NCBI GenBank assembly: GCA_946406115.1
Contig: OX291545.1
Coordinates: 7,764,001 to 7,828,000 of the forward strand
Source of the DNA: Apoda limacodes
Lineage: Eukaryota > Arthropoda > Insecta > Lepidoptera > Limacodidae
Reading direction: 5' to 3'
Length of the DNA stretch: 64,000 nucleotides
Positions 22,681 to 34,964 of the stretch are shown here, in pieces. Each line of letters opens with the position of its first letter. Positions within the stretch are counted from its first letter, which is position 1. The translations under genes and the position numbers were made by a program. The notes beneath the pieces are model-generated. The model did not search any database, was not told the origin of the DNA, and saw only the letters and a list, made by a program, of their open reading frames with translations.

Positions 22681-24010
22681 AGCCAAACGCGGATCTACTT
22701 CTTCTTTGGAGGAGATTTTCTTTCAACGAGAGAAAAAATCGGTAAAGTGCGAGTTGGACTTGCGCACCGTGGGTGCCAATCGTACCAACATTTACGTAAT
22801 TTACTGTGTTACATTTTGTACTAGACCCCCTCAAACTGTTAGAAATTTATCGCGTCTGCCGCTTGGTTCCGATGCGCGCCGGATCGCACCTCAACCGGAC
22901 GCTACATTTTTTCTCGAGTGTCGCGTCTGCCATACATTTTCTACTAGACCCCGTAGACTGTCGGAAAACTCGGAAATTCGTTTCAGTTTAGCGGACGTCG
23001 CCATACGCTGTACACGTATTTCGTGTTGCAAGATGAGCGAAATACAAAACCTAATAGTCACCCTCTGCAAAGCAGCCGGCCACACTACCAACTAGGCTGC
23101 GAGGGAGTTATTATATTACTGGTGTATGGAAAATAAAATACCAATAACTACTTTACGTATTCCAATCGATGCTAATGTTATAAAGAGGTAAAATTTGTTT
23201 GTTTGTATGTATTGTCCTACATACATACTAATCACTGCAACAACAAAACCGAATGTAAAAATTATATCTCAATAATTAAAAAGTAAAGTGTAGTCACTAC
23301 ATTAGTATATTCCGGTGTAACATAGGCTATGTTGGGTTAGCTGGAGGTTATTCGAAGGATATAAAATGATTGTTATCCCGATCAAGAGTTCCAACGGGAT
23401 TTTTTTGTGTGCCTTTTCTCACGTCATAACAGTTCATACAATTGGCTTTATTTGTAGCACTGAGATAGGTTAGAGACAGATAAAGACTCATATATAAATT
23501 TTATCCAAATCGAAAGTTATTTCCGTAGGTAAAACTGTGAGATTCAACTGATGTAAAATAAAGTCGGACAAACTTAGCATATAATATTTATCGATATGTA
23601 CCTATGTATAGCGAAGATAGCAATCACAATAATATTATTACCCGACTAAATAGATAGGTTGCAGATTATTTGGAAAGGATACATGAAAAATAACTTATTT
23701 ATTTGGTCAGCTGTAACGTTTCTATTTATATCACCGCTTCGTACTTTTCTGTTGGGCTTATAGCCCTACAAAAGACATCAACGCGCGCGCTTCTGCCTTA
23801 TGCAATATTTTCAAATTGTTAGATTTTAGATATTATTACGTATATTTAACTAACTAATATCTATATATTTAAATTCAAAGTTAAATAATACAATTTCTAA
23901 ATTATTAGTAAATACATTTATATTAAAATTTAAATATCTTAAAAGCCTATACTAAAAATTATAAATATTTACCTATAAAAATAAAACTAACAGTAAAATA
24001 AAAAGGAAAC
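22681..24010. other. Intergenic DNA, no gene supported
   Basis: A 129-codon frame at 22706-23095 has no domain I recognise. Its sequence contains two related blocks (CGTCTGCCGCTTGG and CGTCTGCCATACATTTTC, each near ACTAGACCCC), which suggests an internally repeated element rather than a gene. The remainder is AT-rich. Confidence 0.4.
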
Positions 24011-24015
24011 TTGTC

Positions 24016-25465
24016 TCATAAAAATAACACCTCGTCCAATCTGGCTCCTTGTGGCAATGTGCCTATTACACTGACGGCGTTGCCTTTTTGAACAGCCAAA
24101 CTATGTCGTTGAGCAAGGAAACACCCTGCACTTAAGTCACCGTAAGCAAAAAAAGTCTTTTAGATAAACTCTTTACAAAAATTTTTGCATCTGATGACCA
24201 AGGACCCATTGTCCGTACAGCAAGCGCCACAAACTCGTAATGATTTAGTAAAAACGAATGTTCGCGACGCTGACGTAATTGTGCATCCTCGGCGAAGCCC
24301 CAGGTTTAGTAGACGTGCTTCTAATGTAAGAAAAGGCAAAAGTGTCGACACAAGTTGTATCCCACACCAGAGCATGTCCAAGGCTCCACGGTACCAAAGT
24401 GACACAATCAGGTTGTTTCCATCGTCTCTGAATAGACCTCAAGGCTCTAAAACTGCAGGAACTGCAGGTATGGTGCAAAGAGACCTTTTAATAATATCCT
24501 TCAGTGTACCATTACGATAAAAAAGACAGCGCTTCTTTTGCAAGAAAGACCATATGTTCCACGACGGTCAACACTTTGGCCACAAGGACAGATATGAGAT
24601 TCGCAAACCTTTACACCAAGACGTAAATTGATATGCGTAATGTATTCTGGTCCAAAAGTGTGTCTAAATTAGGTGAAGAGAGAGCCTGTAACTAGTGGCC
24701 CGACTCAGTTGCAGAAACTGCCAAAATTCGTGCTCGATCACTGTCATTTGAACACTCTTTAATTAATTTGGTATGCTCTGTCTCAATAGTAAGTAAATCC
24801 CACGAACTTGTTTGCCAACATCGTCTGGATAATTCAATCCCGGACAAGATACAGACTAAGAACTCCTAGCCTCATTCAGACACGCCACGTCATCATCAGT
24901 AAAACTTGATAGGTTAAGGATCTTACTAATAACAGGCAGCGCGCTTTAAGAGAAGCCAGGAAAGCTGGGAGAGCTACGCTCAAAATGGTTCATTTTTCAA
25001 GCCCACCAAACTTGATTGGGAGAGACGCTTGAACCCAAGAAACATTATCAAAAATAAATTAATGATTTTTGCTAAAGTGGTTAAAAGAATATCTTCAATA
25101 AGATACATCAAGTCAGGAAATAAGTACAACATTTGTGGAGTAAAAAGAGAGTCGTAAAATATATATTGCCATATGCGGATTAATGTTAAGAAGACCAGAC
25201 AGATCATTAAAAAATTCCATTTTATCATATAAAATCTGAGGAATATCTTCTTGAAAAACAGGTGATCCGAGTAGCGTCAGTGATATTTGTTTGAAGTGAC
25301 TGAAAATTTGACAAAATATTATCACGTTCCTTATCACAAAAAGAGTCCGAAATAAATAACTCGCATTGGCTAAAATTCAATGACAGGCCAAGCTCTGCAA
25401 ATTGATCTATAATAGTTTGTAAGTCATGTAAGTCACAGTGGTAACCTTACCCCCAATAGAACCAT
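24016..25465 (-). pseudogene. Non-LTR reverse-transcriptase relic (C-terminal half), distinct family
   Basis: Frame-broken minus-strand blocks occur in order. These are a QFAELGLSLNFSQCELFISD-like stretch (about 25410-25345), TLLGSPVFQEDIP (25283-25245), a run of decayed helices (25240-24970), a LRLGVKVCESHICPCGQS block (about 24630-24575) with RRGTYGLSCKRS just after, QPDCVTLVPW / LGHALVWDTTCVDTFA (24425-24330), and finally GNAVSVIGTLPQGARL ending at a stop at 24016-24018. LGSP, CPCG...GLSC and PDG-TL-PW...LVWD are a motif set I associate with a widespread invertebrate reverse-transcriptase family. The clade name is uncertain. It is dead by frameshifts and stops. Confidence 0.75.
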
Positions 25466-26920
25466 CAGATAAGTTAGAAATACTTGCCAGAATGGTACTG
25501 CTAATATTAATTTGAAATAATGTTTTTCTATTTTCTTAAAACTAATTTCATAAGATGGCTACGGCCACAGTGGCATAAAGTTTTCGTTGTGGCATCGTCG
25601 GTCATCAACCGGAGCGTCACGGACGGCCGCGCCGCAGCCTGCGAGCTGCCGGTCTTCCTTCCATTCCACTTTTTACTTACATTACAGTTTTTTTACATGT
25701 AGGTAAAAGCAATTTGCATTAGTTATTTTATTCATAAATACTGCTACCAAGCCTAGTTTCTTTATAAGAAATTAACGCTCATTAAGCAAATTATCTAAGT
25801 CTAAGTTCAGTTAACTTGGGCTGGTCATTATTTTTTTTAGAGTTCCGTACGAGTAAACCATGTTACTCAGTGAAATCAGTCTATTTAGGGATTTAATATA
25901 ACAGGCTTACTATCTCAACAATGGATAAAAAAACCATATAAGTCAGGCCACTACCTGGCGCGGCGGCCGCGCGCGCTCTACGTACTTTACCACTACACAG
26001 AATTACTATGGACTGCGCAATAGCTTCACAAAATTTACTATCCTTCAGAAAATGACAAAGCAAACCAATGGTCTCTTTTCTTGCCACAAGCAACATTTAT
26101 ATAAGCCATTTCTTTCTATGTTCATTCTCTTAGTTGCTAAGACGAAAAAACAAAATGCAAAAATCAAATTTTTACTATAGGGACAACAGAAAAAAGTTAT
26201 TGCTACAAACATTGCTCTTAGAAACGCCTTATATCTATCAAAGCCATAAATTTTCAATGGGGACACCATTTCACAACATTTTAAACATTTTCACAAAAAA
26301 ATGTCTCCTCGTCGGCCCCTTGCATCAAAAGGGAATAGTTACCCGAGATTTAACCTATGCATAAATCGAATCCCTTAGGAACTCACGATCAGAATAATAA
26401 GTATCAAACACATATGCTTCCCTATCCTTTGAGCCCTGTACCAAAAATCAGGTCACCCTATTGATTCGGAAGGCCGCTTTTAGAGCTTTGCTTTTCGCTG
26501 GACTGGAAACAGTGATGTAGACGGCGACATTTATTTTTATATACATTTATATATATTACTTAGGGTTAGAATTAAGATTTTGAGATATATCTTAATTTAG
26601 GATATTCGGATTAAGCTATACAGATATTGTTACGTCATTTATGAATGCGCTACTTACAATTTTACACAAAATTTCTGTCTTACTAGCATTTCTTTAATGA
26701 AATAGCTTAAGTCGAAAAGGCTATCCTTACACCTTGCCTCCCCTGATGACACCGGCCGCTAACACTTAGCAAAAAGCCGACAACTTAGTTCTGAAATGGC
26801 AACAACCTGACACGGTGCACGAGCAGCGTCAGGTACCTGCTTACTATTTGCCATCATTGTGATAAATATCATTATGCACCCCAAGTTACTTCGTTCAATT
26901 TCATAAACATTTATAACTAC
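25466..26920. other. Intergenic DNA with GC-rich patches
   Basis: At 25560-25665 a GC-rich block gives a short minus-strand frame (TLRLMTDDATTKTLCHCG). At 25953-25982 another reads CTACCTGGCGCGGCGGCCGC. I believe both are interspersed-repeat pieces, from memory only. No gene is supported. Confidence 0.35.
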
Positions 26921-26926
26921 ATAATA

Positions 26927-28029
26927 CACTGGCCTGCAAAAGAAGGTATAACACTCATAAACGCGACGATAACTTCTGTACTATTTAAATTAGAAACTTG
27001 AAATAAAAGCATTATGTAGAAAATTTAGTTGTGCTATATACAAACTCTTTTTTGACAACCTCCTTTTAAATGATGGCTGAAATAATAAACAAAAAAGAAA
27101 AACGCTCCCTTTTTAAATGATGTAATTTTTTTACTTTTAGCTTTCTGCTTTTGTTTTCGCATTTGTTTTTTGATCATTTACACTTTATTCATGAGCCAAG
27201 GTATCTTCACTACGTAAAAATTAATTATCATGCCTCTTTCATCTAAAGAATGTGCGAGAATTATGGCACATCTGAAACTAGGCATTAGTATGCGTCGTAC
27301 TGCAAGAATGGTGGGTGTGACATTCAGAACGGTCTTCAAGGTGAAACAAAGGTACGAAGAAACCGGAAATCATCTCAGAAGACCATGTAATGGCCGTCCC
27401 AGATGCACTACAGCTAGAGAAGATCAAAATATTGCCAGCACTATTTTGAGACATCGTCACCTCAATGCAGTTCAGGTACAACAGCAGCTTCTCCTGATGA
27501 GAGATGATTATATTAGCGAAGACACGGTCAGAAGAAGACTTGCTGAGGTAAACCTTAAGCCCTACAGGCCAGCAAATGGTCCCAAACTTGAGGCTGGGCA
27601 TCGGATTAACAGATTGAGGTATGCTGAGGATGAAAAAGAATGGGCAAAAGTCCTGTTCACGGATGAAACAAAAATGATGGGAGAATATTCCCCAACATCG
27701 TCTCCAAAACCTCTTCTTCAGTAGACCAAACAGACTCGAAGCTGTGATCAGAGCCAGATGAGGCAACACCAGTTATTAAAAAAGGGTAATTTAAGACACC
27801 TTTTTCAGGGTTTTTTAAGTTCTTACTATTCAGTGAAATTGGCTACTTTTTGTTTTTATGTTTCATTTATGTTAAAAACATTAAGTTACGTAAAATAAAC
27901 TTATGTTCAAAAAATCTTTTTTAACTGTTCTATGTGTTGTTTTTATTTCTTTATTTCAGGTCTCTAAGTTTAATAGTTTAGAAGAAAATTCAATTTAAAA
28001 ACTGTTATACCTTCTTTTGCAGGCCAGTG
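26927..28029 (+). mobile_element. Tc1-like DNA transposon, internally deleted, with intact ends
   Basis: The element begins CACTGGCCTGCAAAAGAAGG and ends with the exact inverse. The terminal inverted repeat is perfect over 27 bp and is flanked by TA on both sides (26925-26926 and 28030-28031), the Tc1/mariner target duplication. It is 1,103 bp long against about 1.6 kb for full Tc1 elements. The only gene inside is the truncated transposase at 27230. Ends this well preserved imply fairly recent movement, probably driven in trans. Confidence 0.95.
27230..27724 (+). pseudogene. Truncated Tc1-like transposase
   Basis: The frame starts at an ATG (27230) and gives 164 residues. Residues 1-50 form the first helix-turn-helix (SSKECARIMAHLK, MRRTARMVGVTFRTVFKVK). 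A GRPRCTT hook lies at about 63-69, and a second helix-turn-helix follows (SEDTVRRRLAEVNLKPYRP, about 95-113). The first catalytic Asp is in VLFTDETK at about 146. Shortly after KMM the sequence jumps to the C-terminal end. In another frame (about 27688-27780) NIPQHRLQNLFFSR and RLEAVIRAR are readable, then a stop, then GNTSY, a classic Tc1 terminus. The second Asp and the last acidic residue of the DDE triad are therefore missing. The product could at most bind DNA. Full-length family members are about 340 residues. Confidence 0.92.
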
Positions 28030-28039
28030 TAGTATAATG

Positions 28040-29260
28040 CTATATATAAATATACCAGTTACATAATAGCATATCTAAATAAATAAAAACAATAGTACTG
28101 TTCGTTGGTGAATGTGAGGAAAAGAAAAAATAGAAAAGTTGCCCGGAAAGATAAGAAATTTGGAAAAAAACTGAGAGTTCTTTATTAACCGACTTAAAAA
28201 AAAAACAAATCATTTATTTGTAGAAGTAGGCACATTAAAGGTCTTTAAATTATAAAACCACGTGCTGCCTTCGAAGGCGTACCCACTAATATTTAAAAAA
28301 ATGGCATTTTAACATTATGAGCCTTTACTGTGCTTATTTAAAGTAATTAAATCATACACATTATTTACAATAAGCATATTAATTAAATAATAATCAAGAA
28401 ATAAAATTTGTTAGATGTCTTTATATGTACATAATAAAATTTAAATTGTTTTATGATTTAAAAAAAAATATCAACCGTGTTTGAGTATAATCTCTTTGTC
28501 AACTTTGTGTTTGTGAAGCTTATATAGTTTGTATTTGTTTATTACATTATTAAGTACAATACAATTAAAATCTATATAAATTACTTTTTATTAAGTAAGG
28601 TAGTTTTTGACATTAAACAACAAAGCTTATTTTGGTTCCGCACCCTTTTGTTGTTACTAAATAATATATCCATGGCATGCTTTTGTCTTTTTCCTGTGGC
28701 AGAGTATAAAAATTTAGTTATTTACAAGTATTGTATATTTATTTGTGTTTTGCACTTCATTTCGTTATCAATTTTACCTAAAAAAAAATTCTCAATTGTT
28801 TCTTCAATATTTTAACCCGCTGCATACCTTCCATCGGTCCGTTGCTTCAATAACCACCTTTTTGAATGTTTGCTCTGTTCCAATTTTGAGCACTCGCTAC
28901 TTACAGAACCCTCTTATCGACGTTTTTTATTTTCCTATGTGATCCGTTCCTTGAGTCCTTGCAGTAGAACGCTGGCTGGTAAGACGCTGGAATGGAACAG
29001 ATTGTTTTTTTCAATATTTTGGCCTAAATTATTTACGTTGAGTTGTGTGTTGTACGGTTTCCAAAGTTTTTTTTTCTTTTCTTTTGAAGTACTCTGAAGA
29101 TATTGTTTTTTTTCGATAGTGCGATAAGTTGATCTTGACCGGCACGGTCCTAATCGAAAATGGCTACGTTTTTTGTTACCATTCTTGACTATGAAACCAT
29201 AACGAGATAAGTCAACAAACTGACAATCATAAGTCAACAAACAGTTAAAGAGCACAAGAG
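28040..29260. other. AT-rich intergenic DNA, no gene seen
   Basis: Poly-A/T runs and chance ORFs only. No element ends were recognised. Confidence 0.4.
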
Positions 29261-29267
29261 CACGGTC

Positions 29268-29430
29268 ACATCCTGGTGTGGCGTCGCGTCCGCGGCCACG
29301 CGCCGGCGCGCGCGCAGCCACCGTGCCCGAGGTACCGAGGAGCCGAGGTGCATGACACCGCCACCTGCCGCCGCCGCCACCTGCCACCGACCCTGCCACC
29401 ACCGCCACCGACCCTGCACGCCACCCGACC
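29268..29430. other. GC-rich, CpG-dense island with imperfect CCGCCACCTG repeats
   Basis: About 160 bp of very GC-rich DNA stand out from an AT-rich background. The first half is rich in CG dinucleotides (GCGTCGCGTCCGCGGCCACG). The second half is built from imperfect CCGCCACC / CCGACCCTGCC units. Several overlapping frames are open but low in complexity (Gly/Arg/Trp-rich), with no start or splice evidence. It could be a promoter or 5' UTR of an unseen gene, or a mini-satellite. Confidence 0.5.
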
Positions 29431-30005
29431 TTTACGTAATTGAGTCAAAGGTGGTAGAAATAAAACGATGTATAAAGAACTGGTGGCACTTCAAAGAAAC
29501 AGTTGGTAATTAATGGTTAGGCTATGCATCTATTGATCACATACATATGGATCTTGGAAAGTGAATATTTATTAGCTGTAGTTAACCATTTTCGTTGCGG
29601 AGTTACGTTAAACCCAAAAGCTAAACTCGGTAGAAATTTTAAAATTCTGTATAGTATCGATAAACATGGACCATAGTATTTTTTGTATTTTGTAAAAATA
29701 CTGTAAATGCCAATTCATAATATAATGTGTAAACTGTAAGCTAACGTTGGCACAAATCACCCCTAAGTGAAGGTAGGCTGTGCACCAATAGTAGGGACGA
29801 TTGAGGCTGGTAAGGATACTTACTTTTAAAAACTTTTAAAAATCTTATTTAATACGGTACCCTCTAATAACAAGTCAGATAAAATTCTGATGCGGCCGAG
29901 AAGCAAATATATCTATTTCGAGATCTCTTGAAGAATTAAGAAACTAGTCTAAGTTAACTTCTATCACAGCTATATTATCAAATCACTTATTATTGTCGAC
30001 GCGGG
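29431..30005. other. AT-rich intergenic DNA, no gene seen
   Basis: Nothing recognisable beyond the repeat that begins near 30008. Confidence 0.4.
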
Positions 30006-30007
30006 TA

Positions 30008-30235
30008 CAAAACGGGACCCTATTACTAAGACTTCGCTGTCCATCCATCTGTCACCAGGCTGTATCTCATGAACCGTGATACTTAGACAGATGAAATTTT
30101 CACAGATGATGTATTTCTTTTGCCGCTATAACATCAAAACAGAGTAAAATAAATATTTAAGGGGGCTCCCATACAACAAACGTGATTTTTTTTCCGTTTT
30201 TATAGATAATGGTACGGAACCCTTCGTGCGCAAAT
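30008..30235 (-). repeat. SINE-like repeat (TACGGAACCC / AGGGGGCTCCCATACAACAA family)
   Basis: On the plus strand, in order: CTATTACTAAGACTTCGCTG, CACCAGGCTGTATCTCATGA, TTTAAGGGGGCTCCCATACA and ATGGTACGGAACCCTTCGTG. The same order occurs at 62570-62960, so this is a dispersed family. It has no coding capacity. Confidence 0.75.
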
Positions 30236-31520
30236 CTGTCTCGCACTGCCTGGTTTTTTACTTTTTGACGTATCTACAGATTCTTATTAAAACTATACAA
30301 TCAGGGTCAAAGACTTCCCAATATCGGAGGCTTAATGATTCTTATTACCGGACAGCATTAGTTCAACATCAAAATTACACGTTTACCACAAATTACATCA
30401 TAATAAATTGCAAGCCGAGCGCTTGCTGTGACCAAGTGGATCCGCCATCAGTAGGGACATTATGGATGTCTGAGCAGGATTATATTTAAAGTCTCATTGT
30501 GGGATTTTTGTTACCAATCGTATATTCGGTCATTACCTCAGACGAATAATGTTTAGGTAGTATTACTACTGTGTAATTACTTTAGGGTCTCTTACTACCA
30601 CTTCTCTAGTTTCTGAAGTGGTATAAAATTCAACTATCTACAACGTCATCACTTCACGTTTATAGATCAAATAGGCAACTACTAAAGGGGACATTCTAGG
30701 CTTTAGTTGTAATATTACACCTAATAGGTATCTATGAATAATATAGTTGGTTTATATAGGTACAGTGGCGTGCAATAATGCTTACATAGCTTAGATGCTG
30801 AACTCGCGTGCAGGTATTTCTTTAATATACTTACACACACATTTACATTATCATAAACTGTCAATTTCGATTTTTATTTACCTCACCATATGTCAGAACG
30901 AACTTATTTTCATAGTTTTAGGTTTGTTGGAAATACCCTCCCAATTGTTACAGTCCTTCAATATATTGTTTATTTCGCTACACACAGCTATCTAATCCGC
31001 TTTGTAGTCCGTGTTACAGTTATTCCTATACATATGGGTTCAAATCAAACTATGACCACAATGTGCTTTTTGTTCATTGATTTACATTTTTTGTTTGACA
31101 TCTAATTTTCTAGATTGGACCACTTTGTGATCTTATTTTTAAAACACATAAATAAAGGATAAATTCAAAAACAAAGTTTTATTTACATTTTATAACAAGG
31201 GTAATATTAGAATAATAACTTCAATCCTAATTTATTTTTATGTTAGAATTCGCTTAAATATTCGTTATCGCTAGACAAAAAATTATTGAAGCGAAACCTC
31301 AAAACTAACTGCAAATATTGTTTTCTAGTTTTAAAATAAAGCTTTGTTCCAGGCAACGTTAAAATTAATATCAAAGGAAATTAAAAATATCTGCAGCAAC
31401 ATTATCTAGTAACAGAGAAACAAACATCGTGATTCGGATTTTATTAAATTTTAGCAGGCTGAACAGGCAAGTTACATTGACACGATATAATGGTCGGACG
31501 CTTATGCGCTATTTATAAAT
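30236..31520. other. AT-rich intergenic DNA, no gene seen
   Basis: Two overlapping plus-strand ORFs at 30795-31105 are hydrophobic and AT-rich and lack any motif. I treat them as chance. Confidence 0.4.
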
Positions 31521-31523
31521 ATA

Positions 31524-31835
31524 AAACCTTTAAACGAGCAATTCTTGGATATATATAGATATATAATCTGAATGTCGGAAACGGCTCCAACGATTTTAAT
31601 AAAATTTAGTACGCAAAGGGTTTTGGGGGCGTTAAATCGATATAGCTAGGTTTCATTTTTAGCAAACGTCGTTGTATCTGAGTTTTCAGGCAATGATAAA
31701 CTAAAAAATATGACCCTTCCTGACATCCATTGGCGAGTAGTAATACTATTATTTTCACCGACACAACAACACTAAAGCTACTTGACAATAGATGGTGTTG
31801 TAAAAAAAAAACTCGGTCTCCAGGTACTACAACCT
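31524..31835 (-). repeat. Interspersed repeat, second copy at 61219-61573
   Basis: Read on the minus strand this begins TACCTGGAGACCGAG. It continues through ACACCATCTATTGTCAAGTA and AGTATTACTACTCGCCAATG to a (TA)n stretch and ATTGCTCGTTTAAAGG. The plus strand at 61219-61573 shows the same order. No ORF spans it. It is probably a SINE or a LINE 3' end. Confidence 0.75.
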
Positions 31836-33043
31836 AACTGCTCGTCGCTACCTAACTAACTTTGTTTTATGCTCACGCTAACTGATTGTATAAGGATTTT
31901 ACAATCGGGATGCTGACTAAATATTAATTTGTATTTTGCAAACATACATACATAATCAACCTAACCAATTATCTAGTAATTTTGTAATAATTCTTGACTT
32001 AGTTGCTGATCAGGCTATTGCTGGTTTTTTTTTTCGGCTGAAAAAACATATATGCTGTCAAAATAACTTTTTACATGTAATTTTTTTCTTGCTGGCAGAA
32101 AAAAATACCACTTATTTACTTGCGTTATTCAATTAGTGTAATACCTACAAGACAAACGGCCTTTGTTATTTATGTAAGTGTATAAGTAACATTGCGACCG
32201 GCATGCTATTTTTGTTCCGAATTCTATGGACTTTAGCCGTTGAAAGTTCACTGACGTACCCTAAATTATACTATCAATCATAATTTTCCTCATTGTAATT
32301 AGAATAACTCTAGAATACATTCCGTAATCGTACTAATTTTATTTATTTATACGCGCAGTAATAAGCGCTGGGTTTGTTATTAGTTAGATGGTATGATTAA
32401 AGTTTATCATACATCTTTCCGCGCAAGCCTGGCTAAGCAGCGGAGCCAGCCAAGCGGGATCTGGTCATCTGGTCTGCAAGCTTTCTGCTTTTTACTCTTC
32501 CATACGTAGGCGTAAGTAAATCACGGGTAGACTCAAATACTAAAGAGTCATTCTTTAGTTTAGTTTTTTATGCACTAACAATACTTGTAGATACATCCAG
32601 GGGTTTCTGTACTGTAACTAAGTTGTATTAAAAATTGTGAATACATAAATGAACAATTGCGCCACCGAAATCACGTAGGTACACTTGCCTGAAGAAAAAC
32701 CCTGAAATATCGGCTTCGGCCTTCGCAAATTCAGTTCCTAATGGAAAGTTACAATTTCAGAATTGTTTAAAGTTTGTTGAGGTCTGGAAGCTTAATACAC
32801 TTGCTTATCCCCCTCTGATGAAGGGACCTGAACCTGTTTGATAACGCTAATCTCTGGAAGTACCAGTTGGATTTGAAAAATTCAGTTTGCTTTTGATTGC
32901 CCAATTCTTAAGGAAGGTTATTTAACATTACGCTTCGGCCCTAAGGAACCGATCAAAAAGAAGTGATAGCATCTAGGCGAGGGATGCAACGCGGTTGTGG
33001 GTCGGGAGATGGCGGTACAGTCCTTTATATGCTTTGCTAAAGC
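31836..33043. other. AT-rich intergenic DNA, no gene seen
   Basis: No coding or repeat structure that I can support. Confidence 0.4.
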
Positions 33044-33045
33044 TA

Positions 33046-33445
33046 GGGTGAAGATGCCTATTATGAGATAAGCGCCAAATATGAGATAGCTAATTATTGC
33101 CCAAACCAGGCACGATGGGTACCACGGATAACAAACGCATAAGTAGGGAACTATGATGGGTGAGACTATGATGAGCTAGGTGTTCCAATTATGAGATAAT
33201 ATCTCGTATTAGGAACGTACAGTATCTCATATTAGAAGATCGTTTGTCTGACAAAAGGTTTCTGATTTTTTTCACTTTATCCTATAAAACTAGGAAAATA
33301 TTAAACCGAGGCGTAAAATAATTAATACCATTAAAGATTGTTATATTTCGCATCGAACACAATAATTAGTTGTGTCCTAAGTGCGTTTTTTGTTGTTTTT
33401 TCATCCATAAAGAGGAATGGTATCTCATAAAAGGCATCTTCACCC
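33046..33445. mobile_element. 400-bp TA-flanked non-autonomous DNA transposon
   Basis: The left end (GGGTGAAGATGCCTATTATG...) and the inverse of the right end (GGGTGAAGATGCCTTTTATG...) match at 24 of 25 bases. TA flanks both sides (33044-33045, 33446-33447). Inside, the word TATGAGATA or its inverse occurs several times near the left end (33060-33240). Such clusters are usually transposase-binding sites. No transposase is encoded. Confidence 0.85.
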
Positions 33446-33514
33446 TACAAAAAATAGCAGAGCAACGTCTTATAAAAGTGCGACGTACATTTCAGTTACC
33501 GGAAAATGGATGGG

Positions 33515-34015
33515 TTTTTTTATACCAATCAGGTGGCATACAAGGTCACGGCCCGTCTGATGGTAAGCGGTCACCGTAGTCTATGGACGCTTGCAACACT
33601 AGGGATATCACTTGCGCGTTGACGACCCTTCAAGAATTAATTACCTTCTTTCTTGAAATACCCCATACTGTAGTTGTTATAAAAAACTACAAACAGGGAA
33701 CATTCCACAACCCTAGCGTTCGCTGGAGGAAGTTTCTCTAAAACCGCACTTTACGCGACCATTTTAGTTCTAAAGTGTGAAAATGAATTCCCTGCCGATG
33801 GCGAACGGTGCGTTGGTAGAAAGTAGCCGAGGGCATCATTTCGAACAATTCCTCAGATCACACCCCATTGTACAAGCGGTAGAACACACACCGGGAAGCA
33901 AAGTCTTCTCAGACTTAAGAGCTCGATACGGCAAGTAAGTTTGGGATCGTCGACGACTCTAACAGCCCGTCGTTGAACCGAGTCAAAAGGGCCAAGCTGG
34001 TATCCGGGTGCACCT
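33515..34015 (-). pseudogene. CR1-like LINE 3' fragment
   Basis: The antisense 3' tail (GGTGGCATACAAGGTCACGG) and about 400 bp of C-terminal pol sequence follow the copy at 16.03 kb. The block PGYQLGPFDSVQRRAVRVVD is readable at 34010-33955. Similarity ends abruptly at about 34015, the 5' truncation point. It has many substitutions. Confidence 0.85.
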
Positions 34016-34960
34016 CCAACTACCCCTGTGCCAATAATCAAGTTGTCCAGAATATATAATAACCCGCGGAAAACTCTATTTCCGTGAGAACTCTCAATCG
34101 GGATGACGTAGTCATATGTATGTTCTTTGTCCCTCCAGCTATACCTGCAGTTATCAGGACAATAGATACTCCGTTTTTAACAACAACAAACAAACAGATT
34201 TCTTTATAATTTATTGTTTTTCGTTAGAATAGATTTTTTTTAAAGGATTAACATAGTAAAAGATAAGCGATAATTGAGAGTCAATTTTGGGTTAGTGTCA
34301 TGGTTTAAGAATGCTTATATTATGATCAATTAATTCTTTAAGTTTATTTACTTTACCGCACTAGTGTGAAAAAGTACTTTAGTTTTTTTAACGAAAGCGC
34401 AATGTGCAACTTCCAAGCCAATTTTACCGCTTTTAAAAGTGATTTTGAAAAGAAATTAGCAAAAGTTATTGATTTGTTGGCAAATTTTGGTATGAAAGTT
34501 TTAAAAACAATGTCTTCTCATTTCCATTGGTTGACTTCGCTCTATCACGAGTAAGTACTGTATTAACGGAGGCAGTGATACTGTGTGTGCTTGTTAGTGT
34601 TTCGTGGTTATATAAAAAAAACGGAAAATCCGTCCGTCCATTTGTCACGGACAATTCTCTAGGAACATCATAGTGTCCAATAAAATACCAATCGAAAATA
34701 TATTAATGTTTTATTTTTATATAATTTACATACCATTTTTTAATAACTTAATACCTGTAGGTATATCTTATTATTATTTTATATTATTATTGTACATTAA
34801 ATATCTAACAATGGGTATGACCCGCTCAGTACTTTACAGACTACTTCATATATCTACTAATATATTTGTCATAAAAAAATATAATATCCCTAAATTGTTA
34901 TAATCTTATTAGGGAATAACTATAATATATGCTAATATAACACAGCTAAATAGTTTTTTT
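34016..34960. other. AT-rich intergenic DNA, no gene seen
   Basis: Small ORFs at 34366-34654 and 34673-34903 lack motifs and overlap on both strands. They are treated as chance. Confidence 0.4.
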
Positions 34961-34964
34961 TTTT

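Noticed and set aside
22706..23095. 129-codon plus-strand ORF
   Set aside because: It overlaps a long antisense ORF, shows internal duplicated blocks (CGTCTGCC..., ACTAGACCCC) and has no domain or splice context.
27278..27769. 163-codon minus-strand ORF
   Set aside because: It is the exact shadow of the Tc1-like transposase on the other strand; only the plus frame has helix-turn-helix motifs and the catalytic Asp.
28935..29448. Overlapping Gly/Arg/Trp-rich ORFs on the minus strand
   Set aside because: They arise from the low-complexity GC-rich island, where three frames are open at once. No start or splice evidence.
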